Source: Methanomassiliicoccales archaeon
GTDB lineage: Archaea > Thermoplasmatota > Thermoplasmata > RBG-16-68-12 > SOIM01
DNA: 64,000 bases
Assembly (NCBI GenBank): GCA_004377185.1
Contig: SOIM01000033.1
Location: 19,168 to 83,167, forward strand
Direction of reading: 5' to 3'
In this document: one piece after another, positions 51,842 through 59,974 of the stretch
How the letters are laid out: the number at the start of each line of letters is the position of its first letter
How positions within the stretch are numbered: position 1 is the stretch's first letter
Translations under genes and position numbers: made by a program
Notes under the pieces: model-generated
The model's input: the letters and a program-made list of their open reading frames with translations, nothing else
Told to the model about the DNA's origin: nothing
Database searches by the model: none

Positions 51842-52819
51842 ATGGATATATTGCCTGAGCTTAACACAAGATTGATGCAGAAGAAACCAATGATGTATGT
51901 TGGGGAGTTGACCGAGGTGGCAAGAGGGCCATATCATGGAGCGAAAAAACCCAAAAGAATGATTCAGAGAGGAACCTACAATTGCACCATCCCACTTATA
52001 CGACCGTCTAAACTGGCCAGTCGAGATAACGGAGGGATTGGAAAGAACCTTTCTGAAGGATGGTGTCTGAACTTCGCTGTCGGTTGCACTCATGGCTGTC
52101 CGTTCTGCTACGTTGACTCAATTCACAAACGATTCGGAAGATCCCGTTATGGCAAGCAAGTTCTTCAACCCTGGGGCAACTACTTTCTTGTACCCGAAAA
52201 CCTTGATAGAGCGATTGAGAGAACACCTTGGCAACGCTGGCAAGGAAAGGAGGTCATGATGTCATCGACCCATGATCCGTACCTCCCCGAGCTCGCACCT
52301 AAGACACGCATCATCCTTGAGCACGCTCTTCCTGAAGGCGTCCGTATTTGTCTCCAGACTCGTTCCTGCCTTGTCTCACGGGATATTGAATTCCTCGCTG
52401 AGTATGCTGACCAGGTACGCCTTCAGATATCAATTGCGACGTTGAATCGCGAACTGTCGCGATTGATTGAGCCACGTGTTCCGTCAGCTGAGCGCCGCCT
52501 CAATATGCTCTTGAAAGCGAAAGAGAACGGGCTAAAGGTTGGTGTGATTCTGGCCCCGATATTTCCCCAAACTGGCTACCGTCCAGACGTTAGGAAAGAT
52601 CTCAGAGCGATTGCACAGCGCCTTGCGGAGATTCAGCCCGACCACATATTCGGGGAATCTCTTCACGTTAGAGGGGAAAACGTTCGCTTGGTTGAGAAGG
52701 TTCTAGGAGAATCTCTGGGTGATAGCAATGGGTTTGACAAGACAGCAGGTTTTATCTTTCGTGGAGAGCTCAGGAGAGCGGGACTTAAGGGGACATGGTG
52801 GCCTGAGACGCATCGGTAG
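51842..52819 (+). CDS. Radical SAM protein (SPL/three-Cys-motif type)
   Basis: 325 aa. CTHGCPFCYVDSIHKRFG gives the Cx3Cx2C 4Fe-4S motif (C82, C86, C89), followed by VMMSSTHDPYLPEL, ICLQTRSCLVSRDIEFLAEY and LQISIATLNRELSRLIEPR as in spore-photoproduct-lyase-like radical SAM enzymes, and GVILAPIFPQTGY. TATA TATATAT at about 51810-51817 gives a leaderless start at 51842. The next gene encodes a TcmP, whose name denotes partnership with three-Cys-motif proteins, so the two probably work together. Reaction unknown. Confidence 0.88.
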   Translation: MDILPELNTRLMQKKPMMYVGELTEVARGPYHGAKKPKRMIQRGTYNCTIPLIRPSKLASRDNGGIGKNLSEGWCLNFAVGCTHGCPFCYVDSIHKRFGRSRYGKQVLQPWGNYFLVPENLDRAIERTPWQRWQGKEVMMSSTHDPYLPELAPKTRIILEHALPEGVRICLQTRSCLVSRDIEFLAEYADQVRLQISIATLNRELSRLIEPRVPSAERRLNMLLKAKENGLKVGVILAPIFPQTGYRPDVRKDLRAIAQRLAEIQPDHIFGESLHVRGENVRLVEKVLGESLGDSNGFDKTAGFIFRGELRRAGLKGTWWPETHR

Positions 52820-52913
52820 ACAATTGAGTGCCAAATGATGAGGATTACAATGAGAAAGGGAGGGATATCAGGATTGGTTCCTGAAGCCAACCAAACGAGA
52901 AATGAGGGAGCCC

Positions 52914-54008
52914 ATGGATATTCGCAAAGATAAAGTGTGGCCGATGAAACCTCATACGAAAGCCAAACACGCCATTCTCAGGCGATACTTCGAGGCGTGG
53001 CTACCAATATTGGCCAGTTGGGCCAAATCAATCCTTTACATTGATGGCTTTGCGGGCCCTGGCGTCTACAAAGATGGCGAACCAGGATCGCCTATTATCG
53101 TTTTGCAAGCTGCCGTGAACCATCAATCGCCAATCGAAGCTGATGTTCAATTCATCTTCATTGAGGCTGATTCTGAAAGATTTGCTGTCTTGGAGAAAGA
53201 ACTCGGAAAGCTCGGGAGTCTTCCCGCCAACTTCCACGTCACAAGTCACCACGGAGAGTTTGGCGACCTTGAAAAGCAAATTGATGAGATTCGTACGCAG
53301 GGAAAAACTCTCGTCCCAACATTGGCATTCATAGATCCATTTGGATATACCGGATTCCCCATGCGCCTTGTCCATAAGATTCTGATGAATCGTTACTGTG
53401 AGGTTCTAATCACATTCATGGTTCGGGACCTCGATCGGTTCTGTGAGGTTCAAGAAGAAAGCGTTCGAGAGCTCTACGGTAACGATGATTGGACACACTG
53501 TAGGAGTATAGAGGAATTCACTACTAGAAGGCAATGTTTGATTCGAGAATATGGAAAGCAACTGAGAGTGGGGGGTGCCAATTATGTGCTTCCATTCGAA
53601 ATGGCAGATGAGAATGGCACCACAATCTACTATCTTATCTATGCAACAAAGCATCTCAAGGGAATGCAGGTCATGAAGGATGCTATGGTTAGTGTCGACA
53701 AATCGATGAATTATCGCTTCGCTGATTTGGTCCCCCAAGAACAGCGTCGACTTATGGAATTCGGTCTTGAAGATACATGGATAGACTTGGCGGCTCAAGA
53801 AGTCTGGCAACACTTCTCAGGGTCAACTGTTACGGTCCAGAAAGTTGGTGAATATGTTACTGGGGAGACTATTTATCCTTTCCGAAAATCGATACTAACG
53901 AATCTGGCATCGATGAGTCCACCCGCAATTCGTTATGTGGATCAACCAAGAAAGCGTGGAACCTTCCCCAATGACGTTCGGATATTCTTTGAATTTCATC
54001 AATCCTGA
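52914..54008 (+). CDS. tcmP: Three-Cys-motif partner protein TcmP
   Basis: 364 aa. DGFAGPGVYKDGEPGSP (about 44-60) resembles a SAM-binding loop. IEADSERFAVLEKEL and FIDPFGYTGFPM (about 139-150) are the strand motifs of a methyltransferase-like Rossmann fold; HTKAKHAILRRYFEAW is the usual N-terminal TcmP helix. ATG 52914 follows GAGGGAG at good spacing; 52902 is the alternative. It follows the radical SAM gene in the same direction by about 95 bp. Family activity is unknown; TcmP pairs are often found in phage or mobile DNA, though none is evident here. Confidence 0.88.
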   Translation: MDIRKDKVWPMKPHTKAKHAILRRYFEAWLPILASWAKSILYIDGFAGPGVYKDGEPGSPIIVLQAAVNHQSPIEADVQFIFIEADSERFAVLEKELGKLGSLPANFHVTSHHGEFGDLEKQIDEIRTQGKTLVPTLAFIDPFGYTGFPMRLVHKILMNRYCEVLITFMVRDLDRFCEVQEESVRELYGNDDWTHCRSIEEFTTRRQCLIREYGKQLRVGGANYVLPFEMADENGTTIYYLIYATKHLKGMQVMKDAMVSVDKSMNYRFADLVPQEQRRLMEFGLEDTWIDLAAQEVWQHFSGSTVTVQKVGEYVTGETIYPFRKSILTNLASMSPPAIRYVDQPRKRGTFPNDVRIFFEFHQS

Positions 54009-54013
54009 CTCAG

Positions 54014-54053
54014 GTGCCGTCTAGTAGACAGGCTTGTCTTATCCAGACGGCTT
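54014..54053 (+). terminator. Nested hairpin after tcmP
   Basis: GCCGTCT (54016-54022) pairs with AGACGGC (54045-54051), and inside it AGACA (54026-54030) with TGTCT (54035-54039) around GGCT. No T-run follows, so it may protect or end the transcript, or be a small structured RNA. Confidence 0.45.
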
Positions 54054-54093
54054 GACATTCCGCAGCAGACCGCGCTTGAAACAATCCTTGTAG

Positions 54094-54630
54094 TTAGGCA
54101 ATGTCCTCCCCCCACAGAAGAACTGAATCTCTGACCAAACTGGAGAAGAAGACCTCGTCCTTACTGATCTGTCTCATTTTTTTCGGAGTAAGTACTAGCA
54201 ACCGCACCTCTCCACCCAACATTTTCCTCAGTTGTGATGACAGCTTGGCCAAGTATTCTTGCGGAGGGTATTCTTTTGCCTTGACCCAGACATCCACATC
54301 GCTGTCAATCACGTTCGTTCCACGGGCCCAGCTGCCGTAGATGCCGATGCCTTCTATCCTCTCCTTGTTGATTCTTCGGAGCCTCACTTTGCTGAGGTTT
54401 ATGATTCTCTTGACCTCTCTCGTGGCAGGATTGTCAGCTGGAGAGTAGACCGCACCATTTTCTCTTCTTACAAGGCCGTTTTTCTGTAGAATTCTCATGA
54501 ATTCAGACACAAGACCTTTGCTTATCTTCAGTTCTTTTGAGATCTGGGTCACTCTTAGATTGTCTCTGGTCATGACATGTTCGAGGATTTTGACTCTCTC
54601 CTTGCTTCCGAATAGATTTTGGAGGTTCAT
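54094..54630 (-). CDS. HTH-nucleotidyltransferase (MNT-like) regulator
   Basis: 178 aa. Winged helix (KERVKILEHVMTRDNLRVTQISKELKISKGLVSEFMRILQK, 10-50), then a nucleotidyltransferase-like domain GIYGSWARGTNVIDSDVDVWV with GS at 99-100 and D111, D113. The third catalytic Asp of family members is not seen (EVRLLVLTP), so it may bind but not transfer nucleotide. The gene has the same layout as the one at 26385 but low sequence similarity. Three 17-bp palindromes begin 14 bp before its start codon. Confidence 0.82.
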   Translation of the reverse strand: MNLQNLFGSKERVKILEHVMTRDNLRVTQISKELKISKGLVSEFMRILQKNGLVRRENGAVYSPADNPATREVKRIINLSKVRLRRINKERIEGIGIYGSWARGTNVIDSDVDVWVKAKEYPPQEYLAKLSSQLRKMLGGEVRLLVLTPKKMRQISKDEVFFSSLVRDSVLLWGEDIA

Positions 54631-54643
54631 GCTTGCTAATTGT

Positions 54644-54704
54644 GTTCACGTAATATGAACTTTTCGTTCAGGTAATGTGAACAATTCGTTCACGCTGCAT
54701 GAAC
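54644..54704. promoter_or_regulatory. Three 17-bp palindromic operators, 22-bp spacing
   Basis: GTTCACGTAATATGAAC (54644-54660), GTTCAGGTAATGTGAAC (54666-54682) and GTTCACGCTGCATGAAC (54688-54704), consensus GTTCAnnnnnnnTGAAC. Centres are exactly 22 bp apart. They lie between the HTH-nucleotidyltransferase gene and the giant-protein operon and cover a possible leftward TATA within the first copy. Confidence 0.75.
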
Positions 54705-54838
54705 ACGGGATGGCCCATGCTGAACAGCTACTAGTCAAAACTTTGCACCAATATTTATTTATAATTCACATCACCCTATATTCTGACTGCCGGGATGTGT
54801 CAGGTTGCCTGACGAGGCTGGACTAGGAGGAGGCTAGA

Positions 54839-57800
54839 ATGAGAGAAGCTCCTGGATATGTGGGGAAGGTAGTCTCAACATCAGTTGCGCTCTCGATCGT
54901 TTTTGCTGCTGTCTTAACCCTTGGGCCGATGACTGTAGAAGCTCCACCCACGGCGGCCGGAACTCTCAACGTGACCTGGAAAGACATGGCGCCATGGACC
55001 AACACCTTCCAAGGGGACGTGAATCTCACAATGCTCTGGCTTGCTCTCGAAGCAGAGGGGGCGGACATAACCCTGAACAACATAACCGTGGATGTCTATG
55101 ATTTCCCGTCTGAAGGGATCAACAGAACATTTGCTTGGGATGACAGGAACTATGACGAGAACATGAGCTATGCAGAGTGCATCATCGCTGAGAACTCGAA
55201 CTCGCCCTATCTTCTCCCCCCCAACGGCACGATGGTGGAATGTGCTGGACCCGAAGCGGGGGAGCTAGTGGTCATTGATCAGGGTCAAACAAGGTATTTC
55301 ATGATATACCTGGATCTTGACTTTGACCCGACTCAGAATCTTACGGATAGAGAATTGAGGGTCTGCATCGAAGATGGAAACATCAGCAGTTCCGCCAGCA
55401 CTACAACGGGTCTTCCAGCCTGCTCGAGAACGATTGACGTCAATAGACGATTCTTCTATGATGATATGGACCACGGGCAAGGGGATTGGACTTTCACTGG
55501 AGGGGACGATGGAGGCCTGTATCCTAACGGGCTCTGGCACATGAGCCAAGGGGAAGAGGAGTGCATAAGCAATCCCAATGATATGCCCTTCTACCACAGC
55601 AACTACACATCGTGGTGGTACGGACACAGATACGACTGGTTCGGAGATGTGGTGTGCAATTACTATACGAACATGTCGGGATCTCCCTTCGTTTCGACCA
55701 GAAACTGGGGTGAACTCACCACTCCTTGGATAGATGCCCGAAAGGGAACAAGTCTGGCGATGACTCAATGGCATCATCTTGCTCGTGAACCGGTTGACGG
55801 TGTCGACGTCTCTCAAGTGTTTCTGCAAGATGATCAGGGGTGGCATCTGATTTCAACCGAGAAGGGCACCGATACCTACTGGAGAAAGCTGAATCTGAAT
55901 CTGTCGGATTATGCTGGAGAGCTGGTGCAGCTCAAGTTCAAATTCGACACTATGGACGAGCTGGGCAATATGTTCTTCGGATGGTTCATAGATGACCTAG
56001 CTGTTTATGGAGAGGTGTTGGAACATGATATCGCCGTCACTGAGCTGACGGACCTGCCGGATTATGTGTTTCTTGAACCAAGAAACATCAGTGCCCGAGC
56101 GTCCAACATTGCAATGAAGGATGAGTACAACATTGAGGTCAACCTCACTCAGAATGGGACCACAATCGACAAACAAACGATTCCATATCTTGCCAGCGAG
56201 GAAAACACTACCGTGACCTTCTCGTGGAATCCACTGGGGATAGGTGTCTACGACATCTGTATTGAGACCACGCCCGTTCCCAGGGAGACGGTTCTTTGGA
56301 ACAACTATCGTTGCAGGCAAGTCAATGTCACCTCACGGAACTACACAAAGGTGGCTATCCTCAGGTCTTACGGCACTCAGAAGCCTGGACCGATCGAGAC
56401 CTGGAACTACTTGAACTCCAATTGGTTTCTGCATGGTGAGGATGTCGTTGAGATTGACTACACCTCCTTGAACATTCATCCCATTACTTACGAGGCAATA
56501 GCTGGAACTGGAGCGGATGTCTTGGTACTCTCTGGGTCAGGCTATTACTATGTTGAACCAATAGGCACCGAACTGGATGACAGCGAAGTTGCCGCCATCC
56601 AAAGATGGACAAGGGAAGGACAAGGTTTTGTGACCATTGGGTCTGCTTTCAACTCAAATATTTCGAATAACAATGGATTGGTAGATTTGGTTGGGATAGT
56701 TGATCGACCGTTCTGGATAGGTGGTGGAGCCAATAGCATCCGGGTGTTTCCAGAGTGTACAAATCACCCCATCTTCAGAAATGTCAGTAGCACGTTTCCG
56801 AATGCCTATGGCCCGACAATGTTGCCTTCCAATGACTGGGCCTGGAACGATGCAGATCTGAATGGCGGGCAGTATTGTGCTAAATCGACGGGAATGACCG
56901 CTGCTGTTGTGATATACAAAGGAAATGTCATGATCTCCATCGCCGCGGACGTAATGCCCAACTTCGATGAGAAGCAACTACTCTACAACACCTTTGTCTG
57001 GTCACAATTCGAGGTGTTCGACTACGATGTGGAAGCTTCAATAAACGCTCCAAGATTTGCCGTGCCATTCTTCCCGGTGAATATCAGATCGACCGTTGCC
57101 AATGTTGGCAAGAAGGATTTGTCAACCATACGTGTTGATTTGAAAGTTGATGGTAGCGTCATAGATACGAAGAACATCTCGAGTCTTGTCCACTTGGAAA
57201 GATCGCATTTATACTTCACTTGGACCCCGTCTGCACTGGGAACGTATCAGCTATGCACGTACGCAGAGATTGTCGGCATCACGGACGAGGACCCGAGCAA
57301 CAACGAGGCCTGCATGCCTATTGAAATCACGGATGACGTACCTGTCCAGGTCTACATCCTGGATTCCTGGGGTACGGATTTCGCGCATGAAGCGCCTTGG
57401 GACTACTTGACCGAGAACTGGACTCTTCTTGGAGACATTAGGATAGACATCAACTACACACGATTCAACAAGGAGAGGATATCATATGAAGAACTGGTCG
57501 ATTCATATGCAGACGTTCTCCTAATCTCAAGCTCAAGATCTGGTTACATGGATAACCCAGCCGGGTGGGGGTATTATTTTTCATACAACGAACGGAATGC
57601 CATTAGAAGATACATCCAGGAAGGTCACGGACTGATAGGGACGGGTTTGACTCTTGACTGGGAGAAGTTGCCTGAACACGGCTATGCCTTTGGACCCTTG
57701 TTCGGTTTGAAGGCTGGGAATCTGTATACATACTTGACTGGACTCTACAACCTCAGCATCATCAATCCAATAGAGATGCATCCCCTGTTCTACCGCATAC

Positions 57801-59962
57801 CGGTCGGCTATGACACTGAGGATGGGACGACCTGCACTCCAGGCATTTATGTTGTCGATCCCCCTTATCCTCCATACCACGATTATTGGATTCCATTGAA
57901 TTGGACCGCCGACCGTCTCGATGGCGGGGAATATAAAGCCATGTCGCATCCGGACAACAACGCGACCGTCATCACCCACGACCCAGGAGGCTACAGGGCT
58001 ACTTACATCACCAACTTCGTGGAGAAGAACTCGAACTGGTACGACAAGCAGTTACTCTACAACGCCATGGTTTGGACTGGATATGATTCCGGAGTCCATG
58101 ATGTTGCACTATCGAATCTCACAGTTCCAGACCGTGTCAGACCCTCTGCCGTTGACATCACGGCCACTCTCTCCAATCTCGGAAATGTCTTCGAGGACAA
58201 CGCAGCTCAGGGAATCGATGTCTACCTGACAGTGGACGGCTTTATTGTGGACCAGAGGAACATCCCCTCTCTTGATATAAGCGAATCCAAGAACGTGACA
58301 CTCACCTGGGACCCTCCAGATTCACCCATACCTGAGACATACGAGGTGTGCATGAGAGCCTGGCCAGTAAGGTGGGAAATAAACACACTCAATAACGAGG
58401 TATGCAAGAACATCGAGGTTATCGATCCAGATTTGGTCATTGTGGTCATCTTGGATTCTTGGGGAACGGACAACCCGTTCGTGGCTCCATGGGATGAAAT
58501 AAGTACGAATTGGGCCACATACGGTCCGCATCCAATCGACATCAACTACACCTATCTGGACAAGGAAAACATCACGCTTATGGAACTGATTAACTCGAGC
58601 GCGGACGTGCTGGTGATATCGAGCTCCAACTCCACCATGCTTCCGACAGCAGAGTTCACTCTTTCGGAGATAGATGCGATCCAAACCTATGTCCAAACGA
58701 TGGAGCACGGAATTGTTGGAACTGGACTGACACTGAGCACCATGCATCTGCCCAACAACAACCTGCTCGCACCCATGTTCGGGATAGATTCCACAGCACC
58801 GTTCACAAATACCGCAGGAGTCTGGACGTATCAACAGCTTCAACCAAAACATTCAGTGTTCTTCCAGATGCCTGACCCGTTCTTCACAGGAAGCGGTCTT
58901 TCTTGCACTCCTGGATTGTCAGTGCCTGATCCTAACGGATGGGTCCCCAGTATCCTTCTGGAAGGTGGAGAATATCTGGCCGATGCAACACCCCCGCCAC
59001 CTTTTGGCGCTGTGATTGCGAACGACAATGCAAGCTACCGAGGAATATATCTCACAAGCTTCATGGAGATGCTATCTAGCGACGATGACAGGCAGATGCT
59101 CTACAACGCCATGGTCTGGGCAGCAGGCAGGAATCTGTACCCAGCGTTACCTCCGGATACACCCGAGGAGTTCTGGATAACCATTGTGGGTGACAGACTT
59201 AAACTAAACTGGACGGTTGCAGATCCCAAACCTGATGTCTGGTTCAATATCTTCCGGGCACTTACCGTCGACGGGTTCAATTTCAGTTCTCCACATGACC
59301 AAGTCACAGCGCCCCCCTATCTTGACATATCTGGCACGGCGACAAACCCCAGCAACTACTATTACGTGGTCAGAGCAATCAACATCACAAGTGGGATGTC
59401 CGAAACCAACACTAACAAGGTTGGAAAGTTCTTCAACGAACTGCATAAAGGTACGAACGACATTTCTATCCCATTTGAGTTGAATAATACCTCTGTGGAA
59501 GCAGTTTTCGGTGCGATATCTGGTGAAATAAGAGAAGTGGCGATCTACGATTCAGCAACGGCCATGTGGCTGAGATGGACTCCTGGAATCGGGGGTTCTT
59601 TGACCGATGTGGACAACACGATGGGAATCCGTGTTATCTCGAAAAGGAAGAATCTGGGCTTTGTTACAGTTGGCATAGTTCCCAAGACTACTATGATAAA
59701 TCTCACAATAAGTGCTGATGCATGGTTCTTTGTGGGTTATCCAAACTTCAAGGTTAACGCCCTACCTGGTATTCTTGACAATCACGGCTTGGCTGGCCTG
59801 TATGTGCTTGTCCTACACTATGATCCCACCGATAGAAAGGCGCCGTGGAAGTGGTATGACCCCAACGATTCTGGAGGTTCTCCGCTGAGGGAATTCGAGA
59901 CTGGGAAGGGATATTGGATATTCATGAGCGCAAGTGGTACTTGGACTGTTCCGGGAGAATGA
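54839..59962 (+). CDS. Giant secreted protein: three CARDB + Rossmann-like units
   Basis: 1707 aa. Signal peptide (TSVALSIVFAAVLTLGPMTV), a beta-rich N-domain, a jelly-roll-like part (FYDDMDHGQGDWTFTGGDD) and then three CARDB-like Ig domains, each followed by an alpha/beta unit. The units start near 500, 834 and 1197 with VxILDSWGT ... APWDxxxxNW ... DINYT ... ADVLxISSS ... GHGxIGTGxTL, resembling ThuA/GATase-type Rossmann folds; no catalytic triad is obvious. Next is a fibronectin-like domain and a C-terminal domain of about 175 residues also found at the end of the next protein. No C-terminal TM. TTTATAAT (about 54758) and GGAGGAGG precede the ATG. Confidence 0.85.
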   Translation: MREAPGYVGKVVSTSVALSIVFAAVLTLGPMTVEAPPTAAGTLNVTWKDMAPWTNTFQGDVNLTMLWLALEAEGADITLNNITVDVYDFPSEGINRTFAWDDRNYDENMSYAECIIAENSNSPYLLPPNGTMVECAGPEAGELVVIDQGQTRYFMIYLDLDFDPTQNLTDRELRVCIEDGNISSSASTTTGLPACSRTIDVNRRFFYDDMDHGQGDWTFTGGDDGGLYPNGLWHMSQGEEECISNPNDMPFYHSNYTSWWYGHRYDWFGDVVCNYYTNMSGSPFVSTRNWGELTTPWIDARKGTSLAMTQWHHLAREPVDGVDVSQVFLQDDQGWHLISTEKGTDTYWRKLNLNLSDYAGELVQLKFKFDTMDELGNMFFGWFIDDLAVYGEVLEHDIAVTELTDLPDYVFLEPRNISARASNIAMKDEYNIEVNLTQNGTTIDKQTIPYLASEENTTVTFSWNPLGIGVYDICIETTPVPRETVLWNNYRCRQVNVTSRNYTKVAILRSYGTQKPGPIETWNYLNSNWFLHGEDVVEIDYTSLNIHPITYEAIAGTGADVLVLSGSGYYYVEPIGTELDDSEVAAIQRWTREGQGFVTIGSAFNSNISNNNGLVDLVGIVDRPFWIGGGANSIRVFPECTNHPIFRNVSSTFPNAYGPTMLPSNDWAWNDADLNGGQYCAKSTGMTAAVVIYKGNVMISIAADVMPNFDEKQLLYNTFVWSQFEVFDYDVEASINAPRFAVPFFPVNIRSTVANVGKKDLSTIRVDLKVDGSVIDTKNISSLVHLERSHLYFTWTPSALGTYQLCTYAEIVGITDEDPSNNEACMPIEITDDVPVQVYILDSWGTDFAHEAPWDYLTENWTLLGDIRIDINYTRFNKERISYEELVDSYADVLLISSSRSGYMDNPAGWGYYFSYNERNAIRRYIQEGHGLIGTGLTLDWEKLPEHGYAFGPLFGLKAGNLYTYLTGLYNLSIINPIEMHPLFYRIPVGYDTEDGTTCTPGIYVVDPPYPPYHDYWIPLNWTADRLDGGEYKAMSHPDNNATVITHDPGGYRATYITNFVEKNSNWYDKQLLYNAMVWTGYDSGVHDVALSNLTVPDRVRPSAVDITATLSNLGNVFEDNAAQGIDVYLTVDGFIVDQRNIPSLDISESKNVTLTWDPPDSPIPETYEVCMRAWPVRWEINTLNNEVCKNIEVIDPDLVIVVILDSWGTDNPFVAPWDEISTNWATYGPHPIDINYTYLDKENITLMELINSSADVLVISSSNSTMLPTAEFTLSEIDAIQTYVQTMEHGIVGTGLTLSTMHLPNNNLLAPMFGIDSTAPFTNTAGVWTYQQLQPKHSVFFQMPDPFFTGSGLSCTPGLSVPDPNGWVPSILLEGGEYLADATPPPPFGAVIANDNASYRGIYLTSFMEMLSSDDDRQMLYNAMVWAAGRNLYPALPPDTPEEFWITIVGDRLKLNWTVADPKPDVWFNIFRALTVDGFNFSSPHDQVTAPPYLDISGTATNPSNYYYVVRAINITSGMSETNTNKVGKFFNELHKGTNDISIPFELNNTSVEAVFGAISGEIREVAIYDSATAMWLRWTPGIGGSLTDVDNTMGIRVISKRKNLGFVTVGIVPKTTMINLTISADAWFFVGYPNFKVNALPGILDNHGLAGLYVLVLHYDPTDRKAPWKWYDPNDSGGSPLREFETGKGYWIFMSASGTWTVPGE

Positions 59963-59974
59963 GGAGGTTCATGA

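Noticed and set aside
54016..54051. Hairpin after tcmP as a fifth copy of the 23-26 kb repeat
   Set aside because: Only GGTGCC and short words are shared; the 26-base core and AAGCCCCCTTC are absent.
54839..59962. CRISPR-like or direct repeat array in the giant genes
   Set aside because: Repeats are coding domains of several hundred bases with diverged sequence, not short repeats with spacers. No CRISPR array was seen anywhere in the window.
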